DNA from: Plantactinospora mayteni
GTDB taxonomy: Bacteria > Actinomycetota > Actinomycetes > Mycobacteriales > Micromonosporaceae
Length of the DNA stretch: 64,000 nt
Direction: 5' to 3'
NCBI RefSeq assembly: GCF_016862935.1
Contig: NZ_BONX01000010.1
Span: 124,001 to 188,000, forward strand
Under the pieces are notes generated by a model. The model did no database searches and was not told the origin of the DNA. It saw only the letters and a program-made list of their open reading frames with translations. Shown here in pieces: positions 43,214-51,576 of this stretch (within the stretch, counting starts at the first letter, position 1; each line of letters begins with the position of its first letter). A program made the translations under genes and the position numbers.

Positions 43214-43761
43214 GGCTGGTGCCGTGGAAACCGGACGACCTCGCCCGGCGGCTCAACGACGTGGTGTCGGTCTACGGCGAGGCGATGGGATACCGGGCCG
43301 AGTTGCTGGAGGCCCGCCGCGGCTACATCGCGACCCACGTACGCCGGCCGGGGTTCCGCGCGGTCGCCACCCTCAGCTCCAACGGTCACCTGGTCGGCTT
43401 CGGCTACGGATATCTCTCCGCGCCCGGGCAGTGGTGGCACGACCAGGTCTACAACGCGCTCTCCGGCGACGCCCGCAAGACCTGGTTCGCGGACTGCTTC
43501 GAGGTGGTCGAGCTGCACGTCCGCCCCGCCGCCCAGGGGCATCAGCTCGGCGCCCGCCAACTCCGCGCCCTGCTCGGCATGGCCGAGGGCAGCAGCACGC
43601 TGCTCTCCACCCCAGAGGCGGACGAGCGGACCTCCCGGGCCTGGCGGCTCTACCGGCGGTTCGGCTTCGTGGACGTGCTGCGGGACTTCCGCTTCCCCGG
43701 CGACGAGCGGGCCTTCGCGGTACTCGGCCGGGACCTGCCACTGCCCCCACCGGAGCGATGA
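43210..43761 (+). CDS. GNAT family N-acetyltransferase
   Basis: A 183-residue acetyltransferase with the GNAT pattern: VVELHVRPAAQGHQLGARQL contains the acetyl-CoA-binding R/QxxGxG/A turn, and YRRFGFVDVLRDF closes the fold. The target is unknown. It overlaps the crtA-like gene and the cruF-like gene by 4 bases each, so it is part of the carotenoid transcript. Acyl modification of a carotenoid glycoside or a regulatory role are both conceivable. Confidence 0.9.
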   Translation: MRLVPWKPDDLARRLNDVVSVYGEAMGYRAELLEARRGYIATHVRRPGFRAVATLSSNGHLVGFGYGYLSAPGQWWHDQVYNALSGDARKTWFADCFEVVELHVRPAAQGHQLGARQLRALLGMAEGSSTLLSTPEADERTSRAWRLYRRFGFVDVLRDFRFPGDERAFAVLGRDLPLPPPER

Positions 43762-44732
43762 CCGCCGCAGGGGTCAGCGCAGCGGGGGTCATCGCCGAAG
43801 AGGTCAGCGCCGCAGGGGCGACCGCCGGAGAGACGACGACCGCAAGGACGACGACCGCCGGACAGACGGCCGCCGCAGGGACGGCCGCCGCAGGGACGGC
43901 CAGCGCAGGTACGGCCACTGGAGGTACGGCCACTGGAGGTACGGCCGTCGCCGGGCGGCTGAGCTGGCTGCTGTTCGGCGTACTGGTGCTGGCGCAGATC
44001 GGCTATCCGCTGACCGGGGGCACCGAGCGGGCCCGGCTGACCGTCGCCACGGTCTGCCTCGGCTGGCTGCTGTCGGTGAGCCACGCCCTGCTCACCCGGG
44101 GTCTGCGGGTGGCCGTCGGGCTGGTACTGGTCACCACCGGCGGCGGGCTGGCGGTCGAGGCGCTCGGCGTCGCCACCGGCCTGCCGTTCGGCGGGTACGC
44201 CTACTCCGGCGAGCTGGGCCCGAAACTGGCCGGGGTACCGCTGGTGATCCCGCTGGCCTGGACCTGGATGGCCTGGCCGGCCTGGCTCGCCGCCGTCCGG
44301 CTGACCCGACCCGGGCCGGCACGGGTCGCCCTGGCCGCGCTGGGGCTGGCCGGCTGGGACCTGTTCCTCGACCCGCAGATGGTCGCCGAGGGCTACTGGA
44401 GCTGGCGGGACCCTGATCCGGCCCTGCCGGGGGTGCCGGACGTGCCGGTCAGCAACTACCTCGGCTGGCTGGTCTTCGCCGTACTCCTGATGACCCTGCT
44501 CGGGCCGGTCGCCGGCCGGGCCGCCGCCCTCGCCGCCGACCGGGACGCCCCGATCTACGCCCTCTACCTCTGGACCTACGCCGGCAGCGTCCTCGCGCAC
44601 GCGGTCTTCCTCGGCCTGCCCGCGTCGGCCGGTTGGGGCGGGCTGGCGATGGCGGTCGTCGCCGGCCCGCTCGCGCTGCGGCTGGCCCGGCACCGACCGC
44701 GGCCCCGCACCCGTGCCGCCACACCGGCATGA
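43758..44732 (+). CDS. cruF: Carotenoid biosynthesis protein (CruF-like hydratase)
   Basis: A 324-residue membrane protein of the CruF/carotenoid 1',2'-hydratase-like family, which adds water to the psi end of acyclic or monocyclic carotenoids. After a low-complexity N terminus of about 65 residues (repeats of AAGTA and ATGGT) come seven or eight helices with family motifs LPFGGYAYSGELG and WDLFLDPQMVAEGYWSW. The ATG overlaps the GNAT stop (ATGA). A glycosyltransferase and a desaturase follow. The N-terminal repeat tail is unusual and may be non-essential. Confidence 0.88.
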   Translation: MTAAGVSAAGVIAEEVSAAGATAGETTTARTTTAGQTAAAGTAAAGTASAGTATGGTATGGTAVAGRLSWLLFGVLVLAQIGYPLTGGTERARLTVATVCLGWLLSVSHALLTRGLRVAVGLVLVTTGGGLAVEALGVATGLPFGGYAYSGELGPKLAGVPLVIPLAWTWMAWPAWLAAVRLTRPGPARVALAALGLAGWDLFLDPQMVAEGYWSWRDPDPALPGVPDVPVSNYLGWLVFAVLLMTLLGPVAGRAAALAADRDAPIYALYLWTYAGSVLAHAVFLGLPASAGWGGLAMAVVAGPLALRLARHRPRPRTRAATPA

Positions 44733-44887
44733 CCAGCATCCCGCCCGGCCGGACACCGACCGCCGACGTCGGACCGCCGAGGTGACCGGCACGCCGCTGA
44801 GCCGGGCGCTGGCCGCCGCCGTCGAAGCGCTGACGTGAACGGCACGCTGCTGAGCTGGGCACTGACCGCCGTGGTCGGACTGCTGAC
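44729..44887 (+). repeat. Three diverged 53-bp tandem units at cruF/glycosyltransferase junction
   Basis: Units start at 44729, 44782 and 44835. Units 2 and 3 match at 43 of 53 positions, units 1 and 3 at 36. Each begins ATGA or GTGA, and the third is the true 5' end of the glycosyltransferase gene. The first two copies are out of frame with it and encode only 18-residue frames. The pattern suggests old duplications of a gene start. Confidence 0.75.
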
Positions 44888-45971
44888 CGGGCACGCCTGG
44901 CTCAACGCCACCCGCTGGCTGCGGCGGCCCCCGCCCGGCGCCGCCAGCACCGACGAGCCGGTCGCGGTGCTGCTTCCGCTCCGCGACGAGGCGACCCGGG
45001 TCGGGCCGTGCCTGCGGGCGCTGCTCGCCCAGCGGGGCGTACCCGAGTTGGAGATCGTGGTGCTCGACGACGGTTCGACCGACGGCACCGCCGAGCTGGT
45101 CCGGGCGGTCGCGGCCGGAGATCCCCGGGTACGGCTGCTCGGCGGTGCGCCGCTGCCACCCGGCTGGCTCGGCAAGCCGTACGCCTGCCAGCAGCTCGCC
45201 GACCGGGCCGGGCCGCAGGCGCGGGTACTGGTCTTCGTGGACGCCGACGTGACGCTCGGCCCGTACGCGGTCGCCGCGGCCGTGCGGACGCTCCGGTCGG
45301 CCTCGGCGGTGCTGCTCTCCCCGTACCCCCGGATCGTCGCCGGCTCCCCCGCCGAGCGACTGGTCCAGCCGCTGTTGCAGTGGCTCTGGCTGACCTTCCT
45401 GCCGCTGGCGGCGCTGGAACGCTCGCCCCGGCCGAGCCTGGCCGCCGCCGGCGGCCAGTTCCTGGTGCTGGACCGGGCCGGCTACCGGCGGGTCGGCGGG
45501 CACGCGGCGGTCCGGGACCGGATCCTGGAGGACGTCGAACTGGCCCGGGCGGTGAAGCGGTCCGGCGGGCGGATCGCGCTCGCCGACGGCTCCCGGCTGG
45601 CCGAATGCCGGATGTACGCCTCCTGGCCGGAGCTGCGGGACGGCTACACCAAGTCGCTCTGGGCCGCGTTCGGCCCGCCGGCCGGCGCCACCGCCGTCGT
45701 GCTCCTGCTGCTCCTGCTGTACGCCCTGCCGCCGCTGCTCGCCGTCGGCGCGGCACTGGCCGGCGCGCCGACGGTTGCCGGGGTGGCGCTGCTCGGCTAT
45801 CTGCTCGGGGTGCTCGGACGCCTGGTCAGCGCCGGGGCGACCGGCGGCCGGGGCTGGCCGGACGCATTGACACATCCGTTGTCGGTCGCGGTCCTCGGTT
45901 GGCTCACCATCCGGTCGTACCATCTGCGAAGGCGGGGGCGGCTCACCTGGCGGGGCCGACCGGTGCGCTGA
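44835..45971 (+). CDS. Glycosyltransferase family 2 (CruG-like)
   Basis: A 378-residue membrane-bound GT-A glycosyltransferase. An N-terminal helix precedes the catalytic domain with VVLDDGSTDGT (about residues 74-84), VFVDADVTLG and LEDVELARAVKR; helices near residues 295-320 and 330-365 end the protein. Next to cruF and a carotenoid desaturase it most likely glycosylates the hydroxyl created by CruF. The GTG at 44835 is the third of three related start-like sequences; no strong ribosome site, so coupling to an upstream mini-frame is possible. Confidence 0.87.
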   Translation: MNGTLLSWALTAVVGLLTGHAWLNATRWLRRPPPGAASTDEPVAVLLPLRDEATRVGPCLRALLAQRGVPELEIVVLDDGSTDGTAELVRAVAAGDPRVRLLGGAPLPPGWLGKPYACQQLADRAGPQARVLVFVDADVTLGPYAVAAAVRTLRSASAVLLSPYPRIVAGSPAERLVQPLLQWLWLTFLPLAALERSPRPSLAAAGGQFLVLDRAGYRRVGGHAAVRDRILEDVELARAVKRSGGRIALADGSRLAECRMYASWPELRDGYTKSLWAAFGPPAGATAVVLLLLLLYALPPLLAVGAALAGAPTVAGVALLGYLLGVLGRLVSAGATGGRGWPDALTHPLSVAVLGWLTIRSYHLRRRGRLTWRGRPVR

Positions 45972-46093
45972 TCCGTGGAGGGGACGGTCGGGCGCCGAGC
46001 CGGCGACGGGTACGCACCCGCGCGCCGCTCCGGCCACCGGTACGGCGACGGCGGTCGACCGTGCCGGGTCGACCACAACAAGGGGGCGTGGAC

Positions 46094-47590
46094 GTGAGTC
46101 GGGTGGTCGTGATCGGTGCGGGCGTGGGCGGTTTGGCCGCCGCGGCCCGATTAGCGGCGCTCGGCCACGAGGTCGCCGTCTACGAGCGGTCCGATGTGGT
46201 CGGTGGCAAACTCGGCCGGTACGTCCGGGAGACGCCGGTCGGGACGTTCCGGTTCGACACCGGTCCGAGCCTGCTCACCCTGCCGCAGGTCTTCGCCGAC
46301 CTGTTCGAGGCGACCGGCGCCAAACTGGACGAGTACGTCGACCTGGTGCCGCTGGACCCGATCGTCCGGCACGTCTTCGCACCGTCGACCACCTCCTCGA
46401 CCACGGTGCTCGACTCGTGTGCCGATCCCGAGGTCTTCGCGGCCCGGATCGCCGAGCGGTTCGGCACGGAGGCCGCCGACGACTGGCGACGGCTGTGGCG
46501 CCGCGCCGAGCGGGTCTGGACGGCCGCCTGGCGGGACGTGCTACGCCGACCCGTCGACTCACCTCGGGACCTGGCGAAGCTCTCCTGGCGACTCGGGGAC
46601 CTGGCCGCGATCGCCCCCGGCCGGACGCTCCGCGACCTGGGTCGGCGCCACCTGCGCGAACCCCGGCTCCGGATGCTGCTGGACCGGTACGCCAGCTATG
46701 CGGGCGCCGATCCACGCCGGGCGCCGGCCGCGCTCGCCGCCATCCCGTACGCCGAGCTGACCTTCGGCGGGTGGTATCCGCGCGGCGGGCTCGGCACCCT
46801 CGCCGACGCGCTGCTCTCCCGCTGCCTCGACCTGGGTGTGGTGGTGGCCACCGGCAGCACCGTCACCGGCATCGAGGCGGCCGGTGGCCGGGTACACGGG
46901 ATACGGCTGGCCGGTGCCGTCGCCCCGGTACCGGCGGACGTGGTGGTGGCGAACACCGACGCGCTGACCCTCTACCGGGACCTGCTGCCGACCCCGGACC
47001 GGCTCGCCGGGCTGACCGAGCGCAGCCTGGCCGGCTTCGTCCTGCTGCTCGGGGTACGCGGCGACTCCGGGCTGGCCCACCACAACGTCTTCTTCCCCGA
47101 CGACTACGACGCAGAGTTCGACGCGGTCTTCGGCGATCCCGGCCGGGGCGTACCGGCCCGTCCGGTGGCCGACCCGGCGGTGTTCGTCAGCGTGCCCGAC
47201 GATCCGCTGGTCCGGCCGACCGGGCACGAGGCATGGTTCGTACTGGTCAACGCGCCCCGGCAGGGGCGGACGCTGGGCGGGGTCGACTGGCGCCGGCCGG
47301 GGCTGGCGGACGCCTACGCCGACCGGGTTCTCGACGTGCTCGCCACCCGTGGTGTGGACGTACGCGACCGGCTGGTCTTCCGCGAGCTGCGTACCCCGAA
47401 CGACCTGGCCGGTACGGCCGGCGCCCCGGGCGGGGCGATCCACGGCAGCGTCGGCGGGCTGCTGCGACCCGCCAACCGGGGCCCGGCCCGGGGCCTGTTC
47501 CTGGTCGGTGGCTCCACCCATCCGGGTGGCGGCCTGCCAATGGTGGCGCTCTCCGCGCAGATCGTCGCGGGCGAGATCGGCCCGGCCTGA
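46094..47590 (+). CDS. Carotenoid desaturase (CrtI/CrtD family)
   Basis: A 498-residue FAD-dependent desaturase. The dinucleotide-binding motif is VVVIGAGVGGLAAAARL at the N terminus, followed by VGGKLGRY and FDTGPSLLTLP typical of CrtI/CrtD. The C-terminal FAD segment GLFLVGGSTHPGGGLPMV is intact. Located with cruF- and cruG-like genes it is more likely a 3',4'-desaturase (CrtD role) than the primary phytoene desaturase. GTG 46094 lies 7 bases after AGGGGG; GTG 46088 is the alternative. A 116-base gap separates it from the glycosyltransferase. Confidence 0.92.
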   Translation: MSRVVVIGAGVGGLAAAARLAALGHEVAVYERSDVVGGKLGRYVRETPVGTFRFDTGPSLLTLPQVFADLFEATGAKLDEYVDLVPLDPIVRHVFAPSTTSSTTVLDSCADPEVFAARIAERFGTEAADDWRRLWRRAERVWTAAWRDVLRRPVDSPRDLAKLSWRLGDLAAIAPGRTLRDLGRRHLREPRLRMLLDRYASYAGADPRRAPAALAAIPYAELTFGGWYPRGGLGTLADALLSRCLDLGVVVATGSTVTGIEAAGGRVHGIRLAGAVAPVPADVVVANTDALTLYRDLLPTPDRLAGLTERSLAGFVLLLGVRGDSGLAHHNVFFPDDYDAEFDAVFGDPGRGVPARPVADPAVFVSVPDDPLVRPTGHEAWFVLVNAPRQGRTLGGVDWRRPGLADAYADRVLDVLATRGVDVRDRLVFRELRTPNDLAGTAGAPGGAIHGSVGGLLRPANRGPARGLFLVGGSTHPGGGLPMVALSAQIVAGEIGPA

Positions 47591-47750
47591 CCGTCACCCC
47601 GGGCGGTTCGCACCCGTCACCCAGTTCGGTCTGCCGGGATGATGACCCCGAACGCGAGGGTGTTGCACCTGTGCACGACTTTCCGGGGGTCATCGAACTC
47701 GCGACGGCCCGCACCCAGCGAACGGTGATGGCTGACCTGGTCCGGTGTGC

Positions 47751-48725
47751 TCATGCCGGGCGCGTCACCGATATCGAGGACGTGTTCGTGCGATTCGCCT
47801 GGCTCGCGTCTCCGATGGCTCGGCGTTGTGCCGGGCTGAGGCGGTCGGGTCTGGCGGTGATGGTGTAGGTCTCGGGCTCGATGGCCCGCAGGATGAGCGG
47901 ATCGGCGATGGCGGGGTGAAGCTTGATCGCGGCCAGAGCGGCGGTAAGGCGGTCCCGGGGCCAGCCGAGCGCGGTGGCCAGCGTGGCCAAGGTGAGCGGT
48001 CGACTGGCATGGACGAGTGCGGCGAGCACGGTCAGCGCGTCGTACCCGACGGGCTCGGCGAGGGTACTGCCGCTCATCTGTTCGCTGAGCCGGGCGAAGA
48101 ACTGGCCCATCCTGCGCAGCCGGGCTCCGGCGGTCGTGTCGGTACCGAAGATCTTGACGCCCCGCTGCGCGGCCACCGCGATCTCGCCATGTGCGCCGCT
48201 GTCGGCCTGCCACGCCCGGAGCCAGACCTCGTCCTCGATGGCGTACCGCTCGCGGCGCCCACCGCCGTCCGGTCGGCGCACCACCAGTTCCATGGTTTCC
48301 AGGTGGCCGACGGACTTGGATACCGACGCCGGACTGACCTGCAACCGGCGCACCAGCTCGGCTGCCGTCAGGCCGCTGGCGTCGGCGGTGAGCAGGCAGA
48401 CGAATATCCGGGCAGTCATCCTGGGCAGTCCGGTCGCGGCCAGCAGGGTCGCGAACTGGTCCACAAAACCACGCATCACCTCGGTCGACTCTCCGTCGGT
48501 CGTCGCCTCGGACGGTCGGGGCTTGCGCCGGCGAGCACGGTGGCCAGCGGCCTGCTGGGCGTGCTCGGCCAGGTAGGCGCCGGGCGCGCCGTTTCGGGCG
48601 ACCTCGCGGCTGATGGTGGACGTCGGTCGGCCCAGTCGGCGGCCGATCTCGGCGTACCCGAGCCCGTCGGCCAGCCATGCCGCGATCCGCCCGCGGTCCT
48701 CGTGAGTCAGCCTGCCCCCTGGCAC
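47751..48725 (-). CDS. HTH_38 / MarR-like two-domain regulator
   Basis: A 324-residue regulator with two DNA-binding parts: an N-terminal HTH_38-like domain (YAEIGRRLGRPTSTISREVA, about residues 24-43) like that of IS30 transposases, and a MarR/GbsR-like winged helix at about residues 100-165 (LTAAELVRRLQVSPASVSKS). A helical C-terminal half has another possible wHTH (LATLATALGWPRDRLTAAL). It faces away from a small gene and a serine hydrolase across a promoter region with repeated sites it may bind. The 160 bases after it hold nothing I can name. Confidence 0.85.
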   Translation of the reverse strand: MPGGRLTHEDRGRIAAWLADGLGYAEIGRRLGRPTSTISREVARNGAPGAYLAEHAQQAAGHRARRRKPRPSEATTDGESTEVMRGFVDQFATLLAATGLPRMTARIFVCLLTADASGLTAAELVRRLQVSPASVSKSVGHLETMELVVRRPDGGGRRERYAIEDEVWLRAWQADSGAHGEIAVAAQRGVKIFGTDTTAGARLRRMGQFFARLSEQMSGSTLAEPVGYDALTVLAALVHASRPLTLATLATALGWPRDRLTAALAAIKLHPAIADPLILRAIEPETYTITARPDRLSPAQRRAIGDASQANRTNTSSISVTRPA

Positions 48726-48745
48726 CGGCCCCTCCTCCCCTTGCG

Positions 48746-48813
48746 TTCATCCACAATACAATGCAACGGCTCGGCTGACGCAGTTGCTTTCATTCACAAT
48801 TCTGTTGCAACGA
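48746..48813. promoter_or_regulatory. Direct-repeat operator sites between regulator and hydrolase operon
   Basis: Two related segments, tcatccacaatacaatgcaa at 48746 and tcattcacaattctgttgca at 48790, share tcatycacaat and tgcaacg, with a period of 44 bases. A third aatgcaacg is at 48863-48871. The area is much more AT-rich than its surroundings and holds the divergent promoters. Confidence 0.65.
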
Positions 48814-48907
48814 TTGGTCTCTGGCTTAGCTTTTCTGGACTCCCTCGGTTGACGGAAATTTAAATGCAACGTAGCTTTTCCGCATACCGAAAGGGAGGAC
48901 AACGATC

Positions 48908-49165
48908 GTGCACGTCATGGCCGTATCGACCGTCTCGGACAACGACAGGTTCTGGAGTGGCCTGAAGAAGGCACACGCCATGCTCCCCAAGGGCGCCAAA
49001 TGGAAGGTGGCGGTCGCGAGCAAGGACGGGGCCAAGGCGATCAACATCGTCACCCACGACTCCATCGACGGCGTGCGGGACTTCTTCGAAACACACGCGG
49101 GCGCCTACGCCACGACGGAGTACTTCGAAGCGGATGCCGCGAACGCGATCGGTCTCCCGCGATGA
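48908..49165 (+). CDS. Small unknown protein upstream of serine hydrolase
   Basis: An 85-residue soluble protein, MHVMAVSTVSDNDRFWSGLK to ANAIGLPR, with alternating strand and helix pattern reminiscent of small alpha/beta-barrel (ferredoxin-like) proteins. I do not recognise a family. GTG 48908 has AAGGGAGG nine bases upstream; ATG 48917 is an alternative. The stop overlaps the hydrolase start by 4 bases (ATGA), so the two are translationally coupled and probably work together. Divergent from the HTH_38/MarR regulator. Confidence 0.78.
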   Translation: MHVMAVSTVSDNDRFWSGLKKAHAMLPKGAKWKVAVASKDGAKAINIVTHDSIDGVRDFFETHAGAYATTEYFEADAANAIGLPR

Positions 49166-50538
49166 CGATCGACGTGCCACGGATTCAGGCCCGGGTCGCC
49201 GTGCTCCTGGCCGAGCATGGCATCCCGAGCGCCGCGATCGGCGTGCTCCACGCCGGCGAGCTCACCGAACTCGCGGTCGGTGTCAAGAACGTGGAAACGC
49301 GCGAACCCGCGACGATCGACACCGTCTACCAGTGCGGCTCCATGACCAAGACATGGACCGCGCTGGCGTTCATGCAGCTCGTCGACGAGGGGAAAATCGA
49401 CCTGGACGAGCCGGTGCGGACCTACCTACCCGGTTTCACGGTCGCAGATCCCGAGACAAGCGCCAAGGTCACCCCGCGTCACCTGCTGCACCACACCAAC
49501 GGTATCGAGGAAGCCTACGGCGATCCCGGCGAGGACGACGACGTCTACGAGCGCATGGCCGACAACATCGCCGATGCGCCACAGGTCTTCCCGACAGGTC
49601 ACACCCACGGTTACAGCGCGGCACTGGGGTACGCGATTCTCGCGCGGATCCTGGAGGTGCTCGACGGCAAACGCTGGGACGACGTCATGCGAGATCGTCT
49701 CTTCGATCCCATGGGTCTGACCAGCACGAGCAGTTGGCGCGAGCAGGTGGACGAAACCCGGGCCGCGACCGGGCACCTGATCCGCTCTCTGGACGAGGGC
49801 CCGATCGTCACACCGGTGGACCACCTGCCGCGCGCCTTCGGCCCCGGCGGCAACATCACCTCGACGATCCGGGAAGTGCTCACGATGGCGCACGTCCTGC
49901 TCCACGAAGGCACAGCACCGAACGGGAAGCTCATCGTCTCGGCCGAGAGCGTGCGGGAGATGATGCGCTCGCGGGTGCCCGTACCCGATCCGTACCTGTT
50001 CGGGCCGGCCTGGGCACTCGGTCTCATCGTGTGTGAGTGGCACGGCGAAACCGTCTACGCCACCGACGGCAGCACGATCGGCCAGAACGCCCGGCTCCGG
50101 ATCCTGCCCGACTCGAACACCGCCATCGCGATGCTGACCAACGGCGGACCGCGGGAAAGCTTCTACCGCAAGGTGTTCAACGAGATCCTGACCGACCTCG
50201 GCACGGTCACCATCCCGGACCTGCCCGCACCGGACCCGACGCTGAACCTCGACCTGTCGAGGTACGAAGGCGTCTACGAGCGCCCCGGCACCCGGTACGA
50301 GGTGTCCGCCGACGACGGAAAGCTGTATCTGACCCTGGTCCTCGACCCGATGCAGGCAGATTTCCTCCAGAAGCCAGACCGCATCAGATACGCGCTACTC
50401 CCGGTGAGCGAGACACATTTCCTGCTGCCACCGACGGATCCGTTGGAGGACACCCAGACCGTCGCCATCTACGACTTCACCAACGGCACCGCCCGATACC
50501 TCCACACCAACTGCCGGATACACCCACGATCAGGGTGA
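49162..50538 (+). CDS. Serine hydrolase, class C beta-lactamase fold
   Basis: A 458-residue serine hydrolase of the beta-lactamase/esterase EstB-like family. The catalytic SxxK is SMTK (Ser60, Lys63) and the tyrosine of the YxN-like motif is in HGYSAALGY (Tyr150). The C-terminal 90 residues form an extra beta-rich domain (SRYEGVYERPGTRYEVS). No signal peptide is visible, so it acts in the cytoplasm, more like an esterase or peptidase than an antibiotic-resistance enzyme. Coupled to the small gene upstream. Confidence 0.92.
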   Translation: MTIDVPRIQARVAVLLAEHGIPSAAIGVLHAGELTELAVGVKNVETREPATIDTVYQCGSMTKTWTALAFMQLVDEGKIDLDEPVRTYLPGFTVADPETSAKVTPRHLLHHTNGIEEAYGDPGEDDDVYERMADNIADAPQVFPTGHTHGYSAALGYAILARILEVLDGKRWDDVMRDRLFDPMGLTSTSSWREQVDETRAATGHLIRSLDEGPIVTPVDHLPRAFGPGGNITSTIREVLTMAHVLLHEGTAPNGKLIVSAESVREMMRSRVPVPDPYLFGPAWALGLIVCEWHGETVYATDGSTIGQNARLRILPDSNTAIAMLTNGGPRESFYRKVFNEILTDLGTVTIPDLPAPDPTLNLDLSRYEGVYERPGTRYEVSADDGKLYLTLVLDPMQADFLQKPDRIRYALLPVSETHFLLPPTDPLEDTQTVAIYDFTNGTARYLHTNCRIHPRSG

Positions 50539-50561
50539 CCGGGTAGCCAAGGCCGCCGCCC

Positions 50562-51452
50562 TCACTCGGGCGGTTCGCGGCGGCTCAGTTCCACTGCGGT
50601 CGGCTCGCGGCGGGCCAACTCCTTGCCGGGGGGATCGTTGCTGGTCGGCTCCTCCGCGATCGACTGCCGGCCGGAGGACTCCGGGCCGACCGGTCGGCCG
50701 CCGTCGGCCGACGGCCTCCCGGCCGGCGCACTACCGCTCGCACCCCTGCCGGCCGGCTCGTTGCCGGTGTCCAGCGACCGGCGCACCGCCGAGAGCAACT
50801 GGACCATGCCGAAGAAGCCGAGCAGCACCCAGATCGCGGTGGCCACGGTGATCGTGCCGGCCGCCAGCTCCGGCATGATCAGATGAGCCACCCCGGCGAT
50901 CAGCAGCCCCACCACGGCGACGCTGACCCGGCTCGGCCGCTCCCCCACGGTGACGGTGCCGATCTCCTTCATCCCCGCCGAGACCGAACGGGCCCGGGTG
51001 TACTCGTGCAACCAGGAGAGCGCCCCGGCCGCCACCACCAGCACACCCGGGGCTCCCACCAGCCAGAAGGCGATCAGCCACAAGACCTCGCCGACCCGGT
51101 CGGCCAACGAGTCGTAGACGTAGCCGAGCCGGGTCGTCCGGCCGGTGACCACGGCGACCGCGCCGTCGATGCTGTCCGCCACGGCGGAGAGCAGTACGAA
51201 TCCCGCCGCAAGGAACGGCCCGACCGGCCCCGGCCGGGACTGGCTGACCGCCACCGGTACGCCGATACAGAGCAGCACCCCGAGCACGGTCACCGCGGTC
51301 GGCGGCACGTGCAGCCGGGCGAGGAAACAGCCGAGGGCGTACGACATCCGCAGCCAGCGGCGCACCGACGTGGTGGCCATCCGGGGGTCGAAGCCGCCGT
51401 GCAGCCGCGCCCATTTGTTGGCGTACTCGTCCCACGTCAACCGCTTGCCCAC
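50562..51452 (-). CDS. CDP-alcohol phosphatidyltransferase family protein
   Basis: A 296-residue membrane protein with about six helices and the CDP-alcohol phosphotransferase motif read as DSIDGAVAVVTGRTTRLG and then YVYDSLADR. The usual DGxxAR has Val instead of Arg (DGAVAV), while all Asp residues are kept. The family joins a CDP-activated diacylglycerol or similar to an alcohol such as inositol phosphate or glycerol phosphate. A disordered tail of about 70 residues is rich in Gly, Pro and Glu. Start GTG 51452 has a weak ribosome site. Confidence 0.87.
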   Translation of the reverse strand: MGKRLTWDEYANKWARLHGGFDPRMATTSVRRWLRMSYALGCFLARLHVPPTAVTVLGVLLCIGVPVAVSQSRPGPVGPFLAAGFVLLSAVADSIDGAVAVVTGRTTRLGYVYDSLADRVGEVLWLIAFWLVGAPGVLVVAAGALSWLHEYTRARSVSAGMKEIGTVTVGERPSRVSVAVVGLLIAGVAHLIMPELAAGTITVATAIWVLLGFFGMVQLLSAVRRSLDTGNEPAGRGASGSAPAGRPSADGGRPVGPESSGRQSIAEEPTSNDPPGKELARREPTAVELSRREPPE

Positions 51453-51576
51453 GCTGGATCAACCGCCGGACGGCGGCCCAGGTCGCGCCCGAGGGTCCGG
51501 AACCGGGCCGACGGTGGGGCAGGCACGGCGTGGGACGTCGCCGCATCGGCCCGGAACCGGCTCGGGCCGCATCCGA

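Noticed and set aside
43650-46076. Long minus-strand frame of 808 codons opposite the carotenoid genes
   Set aside because: Composition is that of a reverse-strand shadow of cruF and the glycosyltransferase; no ribosome site or domain.
47751-48725. IS30-type transposase, because of the HTH_38 domain
   Set aside because: No DDE catalytic region and no terminal inverted repeats; the second half is MarR-like, so it is a regulator.
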